Source of the DNA: Chara braunii
Taxonomy: Eukaryota; Streptophyta; Charophyceae; Charales; Characeae
Assembly: GCA_003427395.1 (NCBI GenBank)
Contig: BFEA01000340.1
Coordinates: forward strand, 1,106,158 to 1,170,157
DNA: 64,000 nucleotides
Reading direction: 5' to 3'
Made by a program: the position numbers and the translations under genes. This document shows positions 20,110 to 30,694 of the stretch, in pieces. The notes under the pieces are model-generated. The model did not search any database. It was not told where the DNA came from and saw nothing but the letters and a program-made list of their open reading frames with translations. The stretch's first letter is position 1. Each line of letters starts with the position of its first letter.

Positions 20110-20684
20110 TATGCAATTTCCGTATGAGCTAAGTGTAAGTTTCACTGCTGGTCATCCCTAATAAACTTTTAGAGGATATTACCGAGAGTTTTATTAGTGA
20201 CCTCAGTCTGACCATTCGTTTGAGGGTGATAAGACAACGAGAAACGGATCTGGGATCCGTACACCTCGTGTAGGCGTCGCCAGAATGTGCTGGTAAAGCG
20301 CGGGTCAAGGTCGGAGATGGTGTTCTGAGGTAGGTCGTGATCTCTTAGGTATCAGTTGAAGATGATGTCGGTGACCTCACGAGCGCTAATGTGATAGTAG
20401 TACGGGACAAAATGTGCACGCTTCGTAAAGCGATAGACGACGACAAAGATAGCATAATGACCCCGCTTGGTGAGATGGCGGAGGGGACCAACAAAATCTA
20501 TCGAGATGAACTGCCAACGACCCTCAGGTATGGGTAGAGGTTGAAGTAACCCATACGAAAGGTGGTTCGCACTGTTCGCCTCTTGGCATATAAGACACTC
20601 CTGGACGTAGGCTTTGACAAAACCCTTGGACTTCAACCAGACGTATAGGCAGCAAACACGGGCCAACGTCTTGTGGAAACCCAC
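20110..20684 (-). pseudogene. G2 integrase zinc site and catalytic core
   Basis: It begins with GFHKTLARV ... CLICQEAN (HHCC zinc site) and FISIDFVGPL with the first catalytic Asp. A TGA at 20,352-20,354 breaks the frame, which continues with NTISDLDPRFTSTFWRRLHE (second Asp) and SYHPQTNGQTEVTNKTLGN (Glu). It ends in stops near 20,110. The core is otherwise complete. Confidence 0.85.
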
Positions 20685-20789
20685 ATGACCGACAACTGTG
20701 TGGTCATAGAACTCTGCTATGGTCTGAACGCGGAGTTGTCCAATGAAGGGAACACATATACGTGGTTCGAGCTGACTAGATGTACCATG

Positions 20790-21510
20790 TCAGTGCACCA
20801 GACCGTTCTCACCGAGAGAGTATGAAGGAACAATTTTGCCACTCAGCAGTGTCGCGTGGATGTCGTGATAATCCAGACAGGAGAGATACTGAGTGCGATA
20901 TGCATCGATCACCAACTGATAAACGGTGGTGTTTGAGATGACAGCAAGGTGGATAGGTTTCTGATTGTGGTCAGGATGGCGGGACAAGGCATCGACTATG
21001 TGGTTCGTTTCACTTTTGACAGGCTGAGTGGTGAAACTGAACTCAGATAATCACACCACAAGAGTGTCTATCGAGGGGAAAGTTCAAGCTTCATGAGGAA
21101 AGTCTGGACAACTGAGTTCTTCGTGCGCGCCGTGAAAGTCGCCCCATGCAGATAATGATGCTAGTATCGGGTAGCATAAACTATTGCGATAACCTCACGT
21201 TTATCTGAAGTGTAGTTTATCTCGTCAGAAAAAAGTTGACAGGAGTAAAAAGCGATCAGACAATCCCCAATACGAGCCTCGACACGAGCCTCGACATTCC
21301 CATCCTCCACGATGGTCGAAAAGTAAGTGATGGAAGAACTGGCAGTGGAGGGATGTGGTAGAAGGATAAACGCCAGTCAAGAATCAGTGTCAGTAGAAGG
21401 GGAGGGGGAAGTAGGAAACATAGGGATAAGGGGAATCGGGAGGAGTGAGAAACATCTGAGAAAGTATAGTTTCTACTGCAAAATCTAACACATTAGTGAT
21501 AACTATAAAA
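20790..21510 (-). pseudogene. G2 RNase H remnant and linker to integrase
   Basis: The piece at 20,790-20,987 reads SRHPDHNQKPIHLAVIS, the usual end of RNase H (ALSRHPD). Further upstream the frame is broken by many stops. FIVITNVLDFAVETILSQ at about 21,440-21,510 is the start of the RNase H domain, with the conserved TDAS changed to TNVL. Confidence 0.7.
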
Positions 21511-21839
21511 GAACTATCAAAATCTGGGAGGAGAAGAAGCGACGCATAAGTCACTGGCTTCTTGAAGGCGCGAAAAACATCCTCGCGCGAGAAGTCACCC
21601 TTGTGCGGGATACTCTTGTGACAGTGCGAGGATGTTTTTCGCGCCTTTACCTGCAGGAGAAGGCGCGAGGATGTTTTTCGCGCCTTTACCTGCAGGAGGT
21701 AAAGAACTATCAAAATCTGGGAGGAGAAGAAGCGACGCATAAGTCACCCTTGTGCGGGATACTCTAGGTATTCCTATATCTTTACCTGTCATTCCAAAGG
21801 CGGGTGCAGGTAAAGATGTAGGAATACCTAGAGTATCCC
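21511..21839. repeat. Local rearrangement with direct and inverted duplications
   Basis: A 44-bp segment is present at 21,511-21,554 and again at 21,704-21,747. A 34-bp segment is tandemly repeated at 21,626-21,659 and 21,665-21,698, and part of it is inverted at 21,567-21,589. A third segment around CCCTTGTGCGGGATACTCT repeats at about 21,597 and 21,746. A 33-bp inverted repeat pairs 21,756-21,788 with 21,807-21,839 (32 of 33 positions, one G-T) around an 18-nt loop. All of this interrupts G2 pol between reverse transcriptase and RNase H. Confidence 0.85.
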
Positions 21840-22230
21840 CGGATAAAATTACTATAGTAGCTAGTAAGGCCGAAAAAACTGCGAAGCTGCTTGACGAATG
21901 TGGGGACGGGTCACTCCGCGATAGAAGTGATCTTTGTGTCGTCCATGTGGGAACCCTGGTCAAACACATGGTGTCCTAAAGTCCATTTTGCGCTAGGCAA
22001 ATCGTCACTTACTGAACTTGGCATAAAAATCATGCTCGCGTAAACGCTATAGAACATCGTGAAGATGTCTGAGATTATCTTCTAAGGTACGACTAGATCA
22101 AAATGTTGTCCAAATATGCAATAATATATTTTTAAAGGATGTCCCCGAAAATATCGTTCATCGTCGTCTAGAAGGTGACGGGTGCATCAGAAAGGCCAAA
22201 TGGCATCACCGTGAACTCATAGTGGCCGAA
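21840..22230 (-). pseudogene. G2 reverse transcriptase, palm to connection
   Basis: On the minus strand it begins at the A insertion site with FGHYEFTVMPFGLSDAPVTF, the B-type motif. Decayed thumb and connection sequence follows (LREHDFYAKFSK, then KMDF) up to the rearranged patch. Multiple stops are present. Confidence 0.8.
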
Positions 22231-22234
22231 GCGC
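22231..22234. other. Target-site duplication of element A (left GCGC)
   Basis: GCGC here and at 29,512-29,515 flanks element A. The duplicated bases are part of the G2 reverse transcriptase codons at the split. Confidence 0.7.
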
Positions 22235-22238
22235 TGTT

Positions 22239-22269
22239 GGGACAGAAACCCTGACAAGGGTATCTGCCC
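22239..22269 (-). repeat. Terminal hairpin of element A
   Basis: A hairpin with ACCCT/AGGGT arms and TGTC loop, extending outwards to GGG/CCC, lies 4 nt from the element end. Similar TGTC-loop hairpins lie at 41,103-41,126 and 47,803-47,828. Confidence 0.7.
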
Positions 22270-22479
22270 TGTATTTTCAATGTCGGACGATGTCCGAATT
22301 CTGATGAAAGTTTTGAAAGGTTTGGTCTGATGAAATAGAAATACTGCTTGAATGCTCCAACTCGTCGCGATTAAAATGAAACTTGAAATTTTATGCAACC
22401 GTCTATCTGCCGACAAATGTAACGGCGAGGGTAGATAGTGTCACCAGGCGCCCTTACATTAAAACGAGGCCGAAGAGAG

Positions 22480-23546
22480 ACACGACGGTGAAAGCACTAA
22501 AATAAAATATTGTTTTTCAGGACCCGAAAGACAAAAAATTAGTCGTGTCAGGGGCACGACAGCGATAAGAAGGGGTAACACGGCTAAAGTGCCGTGTCAC
22601 TTCAAAGAGGACGTACCATCAGGGGCCCGAGGGTCAATCCACGGTAAAAAAGGGTGGATTGCCTGGCCTATCGAGCCAAACCCAGCAGGCCTCATGACGG
22701 TGCGGTCTACCCTTAAAGGAGATAGGCAAACTGCGTTAGCCTAGCCCAGAGAGCAGGCGGCCTACTGGGCCACAACCCTTCAAATAGAAGGGCGGGGGGA
22801 ATAACTCCTGTGATTGGAGCTAGCCCAGTAGGTACACTGAACTTTCACCCAGCAGATGCAGGGATCGAGCCCGGCGATATGCGGTTTGAGCTAGCTTTTT
22901 TTTTGGAGCAGCCCACCAATAAACATGAAGCGCGACCATTTTTGACCGCGAGATCATCAGATCTCACAGTTGAAAACACCCGCGCGGCTGCAGCATGGCC
23001 TCTGCGCAAGGATGACACGCATAAATCGAGAAATGACCCACATTTTTTTTCGATTCCCGACGGGAATCGAACTTGGGTCTGCATGTCGGAGGAGAAAGAG
23101 GAAGGCGCCAGCAAGGCAGGGCGCTGACTGCTGTGGCCGTAGGCTTAGGTCAACGGAATTCCGAAAAAAAAAAAAAAAAAAAAAAAAAAAAACAGGCCGC
23201 GCCACATGACGCTCGGAGATGTAACAGGAGATCACAGTCCCCCACATATACAATGGGCGCACGTTGAAAACGGGCTGCCAGTATTAGATAAGTTCGTTTT
23301 TCATTTTCTTTTTTTTTCTTTTTTTTTGTTTTTAGGTTTTCCTTTTGATTTTTTTTTTAATTTTTTTTTCCTCTTCTTTTTATATTTTCTTTCCTCTCTC
23401 CCTACGAGCTACTGAAAACGCCCGTTCGACAAAAACGAACGGGCTGTGCCAGACTGTTTCGTCGGGATTTCACAGACTCATCAGGGGGTTGCAACCCCGA
23501 CAGTCAACCTCTGCGCCTGAACCCGGCGCCGATAGCGACGAGGGAC

Positions 23547-23620
<74 letters not shown>

Positions 23621-23701
23621 NNNNNNNNNNNNNNNNNNNNNNNNNNNNNNNNNNNNNNNNNNNNNNNNNNNNNNNNNNNNNNNNNNNNNNNNNNNNNNNN
23701 N

Positions 23702-23771
<70 letters not shown>

Positions 23772-25200
23772 AGGGCGTGAGGCCAACCATGCCACAGGCC
23801 TCACGCCACTTCTAACGATAGGATGAGCAAAATCGAATGAATCTACGCGCAGGTCATGGGGGCGTGCAAGCGCCCATTTCTCAAGGCGTTAACACATCGT
23901 TGCAGGTAAGTTTTTTTTTTTTCTCTTTCTTTCTTTCTTTTTCTGAAACCCTTTCGTTTCTCCCTCCCCGTTCGCAGCCGTTGGAGGACGGCGAACAAGG
24001 AAAACGGGAAGTGTTGAAACGAACAACCTGAAAATTGTATTAAAAAAAAAAAAAAAAAAAAAGGAAAGAAAGAAAACGAAAACGAGGCAACAGCCTCGTA
24101 GGGATAAAAGGTGCAAAAGAACAGTCTTTTCAGGCTGTGTGGGAGTAGGATCAACTCCCCATTGAGAAACCACGAATATTCGTGGCCGCGAGATCTAGGA
24201 TCTCGCGGCCCACGACGCAAGCATGAAGATGGAGGATGAGGGAATTGAAGAGGGGGAGAGAGAGAGACACGGGAGGCTGAGAGAAGGAGGACCTACCTCT
24301 CCCAACATGACAATTGTCCTCCCCGTTTTTAGGGGAGGGCAGTAGAGGGAAGGAGCATGCTGTTGGCAGACTGCATGTTCCTGACTCAAATCACGGTTAG
24401 GAGCATTGCAGTTGATGGGGTTAGAGTTTCCTTTATTCTTTTTCTTTTTTCTTTGTTTTTTCGTGAGGACACTTGTCCTCATGAGGTGTTAACTCTGGTA
24501 CAAGCTGCCAAAGGTAACTGCCAGGCTCCCTTTTTTGAAGGGAGCCTGAAAATTGAAGGGCCACAAAGGAAAAAGCCAAGTACAGTCTTTTCCCCGATGT
24601 ATCTGCCCTGGAAAAAGGGTCCAGATACATCAAACTGAAAGGGGTTGTATCTCTGCAACCCCTTATCAGAAAATAAAAGAAAAACTGTTTTGGAAATGCC
24701 AGGACCTCAACTATCTCGTAAAATTTCAAGATAGCTGAGGAAAAGAAAAGAAAAATAAAAATAGGGCAGTTAAAGGAACTGCCCTACACTAAGGCTGTGG
24801 TTGTGGTGCGGCCACAGTTAGCCCTGGATCTTAGTCAGATCAAGGGCTCACTGTAAGCCCGTGATTTTGCCTGGGGGCTGGAGTGACGTCCAACCCTCCT
24901 CAACCACTCTAAAACAGGCAGTTGTCCCCTGCTGCCACACAAAGCACTCGTGATGCTAGTGTGTGACGAGCACACTTGAATGCTGCTGGCTGCTGGAAGA
25001 GCTGTCTGAGGCAACGGGGGAGGAGGCTGGAGTTCTCCAGAGGAGTGCGAGGAGCGGAGCTGGGCAGCCATAACCAAGGCAGGGAGCACTTTGCTCCCCT
25101 CCCCTCTGGTTGGTGCTGGTCCCACGGGACTGATCCAGGGACACTGCGGTACTACGACAGTACGACGCTGTGGAATTTGGGCCTGAGGCCCAAATTTTAC
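22480..25200. repeat. Hairpin chain of element A
   Basis: Perfect or nearly perfect short hairpins follow one another: 23,420-23,444 (9-bp arms), 23,774-23,807 (11), 24,082-24,099 (7), 24,170-24,185 (palindrome), 24,184-24,210 (12, loop TAG), 24,522-24,548 (11), 24,596-24,631 (10), 24,639-24,664 (9), 24,762-24,786 (10) and 25,174-25,196 (10, loop TGA). Inverted counterparts lie in 38,470-40,560. Poly-A runs at 23,165-23,191 and 24,043-24,062. No gene is recognised. Confidence 0.8.
23548..23770. repeat. (GA)n microsatellite with assembly gap
   Basis: GA repeats flank 81 N (23,621-23,701). The true length is unknown, and translated Arg-Glu or Leu-Ser runs here are not proteins. Confidence 0.95.
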
Positions 25201-25231
25201 TAATTTCGGCCAGCCATTTTTCCACTGTAGT

Positions 25232-25500
25232 GGGGAAACGCTGCCGAAATTTTACAGCGGCAATAAGGCTGTTAACGACGGTGGTGCGGAAACACTGCCG
25301 GAATTTTGCAGCGGCGGCTCAGGTTTTAGCGACAGTAGTGCGGAAGCGCTACCGGATTTCTGCGATGGCAGTTCCGGTTTTAACGGCAGTGGTGTGAAAG
25401 CGCTGCCGGATTTTGGCGGTGGCTGTTCTGGTTTTAACAGCGGTGGTGCGGAAGCACTGCAAAATTTTTGTAGCAACGACACTGATTTCACGGCAGTGAC
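25232..25500 (-). repeat. 54-bp tandem array, about 5 units
   Basis: Units of 54 bp start at about 25,232, 25,286, 25,340, 25,394 and 25,448. Each contains a GGAAGCGCTACCGGATTT-like core, the reverse complement of the core in the 14-unit array at 37,687-38,462. Because 54 is a multiple of three, stop-free frames arise without coding function. Confidence 0.85.
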
Positions 25501-26560
25501 GGCCGTAATTTTACACTAAGCGGCGGCTGGACATTGGCGTAGGGAGGTGCTGCTGAAGTGGTACTGCATTTTGAAGTGGCGTGAGCGTGATGCCGCAGTA
25601 ACACAGTGACATTGGAGGCAAGTGGCGGTAACGCGAGGGCGCCATCAGACTGTTGGAAAGTGATTATATATTGGAAGAGTGTCGCGACAAACAATCGTTT
25701 AAGGGAGTGGTGTGGACCACTTTGCTGACGACTGGGTGCGACGACCTTCTTGTCAAAAGGGGCATAATTTTATACGATTTTCTTGAGTGTGTCGTCGAAC
25801 TTCACTCAAGGTCAGTGGTCAGTCAGTTTGACTCAGACCCTTTCATGCCCTTGTGAACCCACACTTTACTTGACCCTGTTCTTTGAATGTTCACTGAAAG
25901 GTAGAGGAAATGTGTGTTTGCGCGTGTGAATATGAGTCTGACCTGAGTTTGGGTTTTCTTTGTTTTTCTTTTTGAACTTGTCGTCTGATCTGTCTGCAGG
26001 TGTGGCTTATTGAAATGAAAGTGGGTTTGACCATAAGGTGGCGAATGTTTGGTTGCTCTCACATTTCCACACTTGTATGTATGTGTCAAACCGAAAGAGA
26101 AAGAAGACGACGAAAAATAAAGCGTTCACAAAGAAGAGAAGCCTGAATGGACATAATTTTTTTCCCAGGATCACATGTTCTTTTTCGAACGACCCTCTTC
26201 GTCTATGCCCGTCCATCTGAAGGACTTTCTCTTCTGATAATCTTTCTTCATCCAAGTTGTTCTTGACGTTAGACGACAAGGGATTTTTTGCCCTCCATGG
26301 TAGATGCCTTTTCCTTTTCGTAAGAGGCATCTGAAGTGGGGGTTCGTTGCCTTAGGGGCCGGCCCTGTTATCGACTCAGAGTGGACTGCTTTGCGGGGGG
26401 GGTACCATGCTGTTGTGGTGGAGCCAGCCCGACTTCTGAGATCCGAGGTTCTCTCGGGCGAGGACGAGGGGTATCCAAGACCACCTCCTAGGGGATGAAT
26501 ATGTGTATATTCACGGAAGGAGTTTAAAGTTTCTTGGCGCCTCGCGCATTGGAGAACTTC
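25501..26560. repeat. Part of element A matching 36,620-37,560 inverted
   Basis: Several stretches match the reverse complement of element B, for example the GACTTCTGAGATCCGAG region near 26,430 and TTCACTCAAGGTCAGT near 25,800. No gene. Confidence 0.7.
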
Positions 26561-29039
26561 CATAGTATACCCTTTTGGTGGTCATTTTAGGAGTCACTGA
26601 CGCATGGGGAACTGGTGCCACAGGCAACCCTGTTCGTGTCCTACTAGCCAAAAATAGTATATCTAGATACCCTCGTCGTGGATGGTCGCGTCATAAGAAG
26701 CGCAGACAAGAAAGAAGACGAACGTTTAAATAATACCTAATAGACAAAGATTGTAATTTAGTCATCTTTGCTTTTTTTCCAGATGGCAGCAAGGACGATG
26801 ATTTTTCACTTTTTCCGTACTCGCGACGCAGCAGCAGAATGGGTCGCGTCCCCGGAACGTGGTGGAGAAAGATTGGAAAGAATAGGGTGAATTATTTACA
26901 ACCCTTACGAGTTGTACTATGAAGAGGACGTTCCTCAATTTTGAGACGGTAGCGCGTAGAATCCTCCTAGACGCTTCATCTTTATGACGGGGGTTGGAAT
27001 GAATCTCCTTCATTATGAATTTGCGTCGCCGCTGCCTGAACGAGATTTTCCGAACATGAACTTAGTCATGATGTAGCCATACGAGTTAAACCCCCGAATG
27101 GACAAGATCCCTGAGATAAGGTTAATGTTCGTTCGTCTTGTACTTTGGACTAACGAACGACAAGGTTCATTTTTTGGCATATATCATGCGAGAAGAGTGC
27201 GTGCCAACAAATTTGTCATTTTACGTATTGAGTCATTTTCAGAGTATGTTTGGCAAGACGAGGAGGACAGACTCATAGAACGATTGCACGACTAACAACA
27301 GAAAAATTCTCACGAGAAATGAAAGTTGAAAAAACATTCCATAAAAAAAAATATTCTTCATATTTATAAATTATCATTCCAATGTTCGTCAATTTTTAAA
27401 ATTTTCAGTTTTATCTGATAAGTTTTCGTCTAAATATGAGCTTTGCCTTCCAACTACATCTATTTGTTCAAGATGGAATGAAAGTCTGGACGAGTTTGTG
27501 AAATGTTTTAATTAAATTTTCATTCTACTACAACAAATATCTTTTAATTTGGATTGGATTAACCTATTTATAACTGTGAACCCTTACTTAGAATGACAGT
27601 CCAATTAAAAGATTTCATGAAATTATCCAGACTTTCATTCCAACTCTAGCATGCAGTCCAAATAAGAAGGGATACCCTATTCTTGGAATAAAAGTTTGCA
27701 AGTAAGATGGAAAATTTTAAAATTGAAATGACATTTTTTAAGATGAAATGAAAATTTAAAATTTAGATGGTAATTTTACTATAGAATGATTATTTAATTA
27801 TAGAAAAATTTTCCATTGAATGTAGTTTGTTCTGATGCGCAGATGCCTGGGACACGGAGGGATTTGACAGTTCCCAGATATCTGCTGGTTCACGACACAC
27901 ACGAAGGCGGTCTTATCGGGGGAGCGGAACAAATTTTGCGGGATCGAGATGGTTCTCCTACTGGATGGATCGGCTTCATCAGGTTACTCTGAAATGGCGA
28001 GGGATTTCTCCCTAACACTCGCGCGGATTTCCGAGCCAATACGACACGGACTTCTGATGAGTTTTATGGTTATACTTTATATTTTCATCGCGCGAGTAAT
28101 TTCCAATGTCTTTCCCGAGTCATTGTGAGTATTAGGATTACCTCGTCCGGTAGACGTTTTGGCGTCGTTCAGATCCGGGACACAGAGATCCGACACTTAT
28201 TTGGGCTGAGTCGGCCTCTTCGAGTTATAGTATGAAGACTAGCCTCGCGGATGACCTCCTTCTACAGTACTCGAATCGTTAGAGTGATGCGAGGTGGACG
28301 AGCGACTACCTTGGTTTTCGACGACGACGAGCTTATGCGATTGGATTTATTGGAGGCTCAGGTGTACGGAGGACGATAAATTTACCAGGGTTAGACGCCG
28401 CTTTCCAGAAATCTTACTCGAATTTCGAAAAAATACCTCGCATAGACTAATCCCGTCGAGGAAGCCATATGACCTATGACTTCATGAGGTAATCTAAAAA
28501 ACAAAAACAAAAAACAAAAACGTTTCATGTAGATAGGACCGTCAGATGGATAGTATTCGGACTACCCCGATGATTTCACTATCATGCCTTGGCATTGAGA
28601 GGTACATACATAAGAAAAGAAAAGTAAACAAATATTTTTCATCAGTATGAAATTTACCCTCAGACATTTTGTATGAAGAACTTCAAGGTACATTTTATTG
28701 GACCACCTAAAGAAGTGATCTTAAAGACGGATTAAAAAAAATAAAATAAAAGGGTCTAAGAATGAGATTCAGTTTAAAGGTTTAAATGAGTTCTATCTGT
28801 ATATTTTAATGAGATATCTCAATGTATTTTGAGGTTACATCAAGGACGAGAAAGAATTACATCAACCTGATCTTTTCATCAGACCAAATCGATCATATTG
28901 AACATTGTGCTGTGATTTTCACAGTGATGATTCTTGAATTGATTGATTGAAAGATGTGTATTGTTTTAGGCGTATGTAAGTTCGCCTGGATAAGTTATAT
29001 AAATATATATATGTATGTAAGTAAAAGTTGTACGTAAGG
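26561..29039. other. Element A interior without partner in B
   Basis: About 2.4 kb with no match in element B and no coding gene. 27,300-27,840 is A/T-rich and contains an inverted repeat (27,471-27,530 with 27,585-27,646, both carrying TGGAATGAAAGTCTGGA). Confidence 0.5.
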
Positions 29040-29511
29040 GACTAGGATCGATTTGGGTTTCACGCTTGGTTGAGACCGTCCTAGTCATCCGGCGTCCGCT
29101 CCGCACCTAGGAGATCAGCGCCCTAGGAACGGACGGCGTTCGGGTTCGCTTGGTGTTAACCAAGCGTATCTATACTACAGCGAACAAGCAAACACCCTCG
29201 GTTGACCTACCTCTGCAATTGCATCTGGAAGCTTTCGCACGTGGGTCAGTAGCTCGGTAGGGATACGACCCTAAGGGTGGTGACAGCCCCTTAGGGAAGG
29301 AAAGTTTATGCCCCGTGAAAACCTATCCTACAGCTGGCGCACCCGGCTAGAGCGGTGAAGGGGCCACTCGATCGCGGTCGTCTCGGCGGCTCGTGGGATT
29401 AGTTGAGCGTCGTCCCCGAGTTGTCTCTTGGTTTTGTTTTGTTTCTCCTCCGTGAGATGGTCGGGAGGGATCTCACCTTTGCGAAAAATGCGGAAGCCGA
29501 TGCGCTCGACA
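29040..29511 (-). repeat. Head segment of element A
   Basis: On the minus strand it runs from TGTCGAGCGCATCGG to CCTAGTCCCTTA. It matches plus-strand copies at 34,635-35,110, 35,677-36,220 and 41,150-41,610, including CTAGCCGGGTGCGCCAGC and a TACCACCCTTAG-type stretch. Confidence 0.8.
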
Positions 29512-29745
29512 GCGCGATCGGAAGGCAGTATTCCACTGGTCCTCTGTGACAACACGGATCTGGTGGTAACCACTACGCAGATCGATCTTTGTGAAGAAGC
29601 GGTTGTCTGCCAGACGGTCAAACAACTCATCCGCGCCAGGCATGAGATAGTTGTTATTAACTGTGTAATGGTTAAGGCCGCGATAATTGACGCAGAGGCG
29701 GGGGTTAAGTCGTCAACGTCAGTGTTCGTGTGACTATTTGCGGTC
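29512..29745 (-). pseudogene. G2 reverse transcriptase, finger and palm part
   Basis: Minus strand, no ATG: LCVNYRGLNHYTVNNNYLMP, then DELFDRLADNRFFTKIDLRSGYHQIRV, then TEDQWNTAFRSR, where element A begins. These are the standard gypsy motifs, including the first catalytic Asp in KIDL. Confidence 0.85.
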
Positions 29746-30190
29746 ACTACGACATGCGGAGTGTGCTATCGTAGTAGGGTATATCCGACAGACACACAAG
29801 GGGGGATCTGTTGTGGTGACGGCGAAGGGAGAGTGGGAGGGGTGTCTGCACTGTGGCGGCAAAGGTCGGACCGGAACAGGGGTGGGAGTGAGAGCAACAT
29901 GTGGGTCGTAGCCACTGGTAGGAGGGCTAATAGATGTAAAGGCGGCGGTCTCATGAAGCTCTGATGAAGTCGCGAGGTAAGAAGGGAGAAGAGGAGGAAC
30001 ACGTCAAGGGAAGCGAGTCTCCATGCTAGAACCGGAAGAGGTGGTAGACGAGGAAAAAGGGTGAGCAACTTGAGAGGGGTGTTTCTGTTGCAAAGCAAGA
30101 ATCTTCACATAATCCTACGCAATGCTGGCCTGCAGAGTAGCCACGCACTGGGTGTGCGCTGTTGGAGGTGGAGGAGTCGGGGAGGGTACC
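29746..30190. other. G2 region between gag remnant and reverse transcriptase
   Basis: Protease and gag zinc knuckle would be expected here, but I see neither. The sequence is too decayed to read. Confidence 0.4.
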
Positions 30191-30694
30191 CTAGTGGGAG
30201 GAGGAGTACAAATTAAAGGTTCCCTGAGGGGGAAATGAGGAGACAGGAATTGAGGGAGTGTTCCAAGTCGTAATTCCGCGCCGGGGAGCTGTGAGGCGAC
30301 ACCGACATGGGTAGATGAGTTTCTCTGGCCAGATATTGGTATCGGGTGGCCAGTGCCTACGACCATTGTCGAGGCGAAAGGAGCCAATAGAGGTGCCACA
30401 ACAGACGGGGTGGTCTGAGCAGCAACGACACTCACCACTGCTGAGGGTGAGTGTTGTGCTCGAGCCGTAAAGGAGGTGGAACCACCACGTCTCCGTATCT
30501 GTAATCGTGGAGAACCGGACTGAAAATCCAGTCGGGGATAAAGTGTGAAGGCGGTAGGGGGAACGAGGAGGAGATTCCTTGAGGCACTTGACGTCAAGGA
30601 TGAACGCATTAAGTTGTGTCTGTATGGGTCCAAACACATCAAGGCACGCTTGCATTGGTGCGAGTAGGGCCGCGAGAACAGTCTCAAGATCCAT
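30191..30694 (-). pseudogene. Probable G2 gag N-terminal remnant
   Basis: A 167-codon frame starting MDLETVLAALLAPMQACLDVF, which looks like a helical gag N-terminus. The call rests mainly on position between the primer site and reverse transcriptase. No zinc knuckle or capsid motif is visible, and the second half looks frameshifted (Cys/Trp-rich). Confidence 0.35.

Larger units (their letters stand above)
22235..29511 (-). mobile_element. Element A, unclassified 7.28-kb insertion
   Basis: Its borders are fixed by the split G2 reverse transcriptase and the GCGC flanks. On the minus strand it starts TGTCGAGCGCATCGG and ends CCCAACA, so it has a short TGTYG...CRACA inverted end, as LTR elements do. 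I find no long terminal direct repeat and no coding gene. The first ~470 bp (head) match 34,635, 35,677 and 41,150 on the plus strand, and the 22,800-26,560 part is the inverted partner of 36,620-40,560. It is built of short hairpins, a 54-bp tandem array and A/T-rich DNA. It may be a non-autonomous LTR-type or other element; class unresolved. Confidence 0.65.

Noticed and set aside
23345-23815. 156-codon frame across the GA repeat and gap
   Set aside because: Microsatellite and gap artefact.
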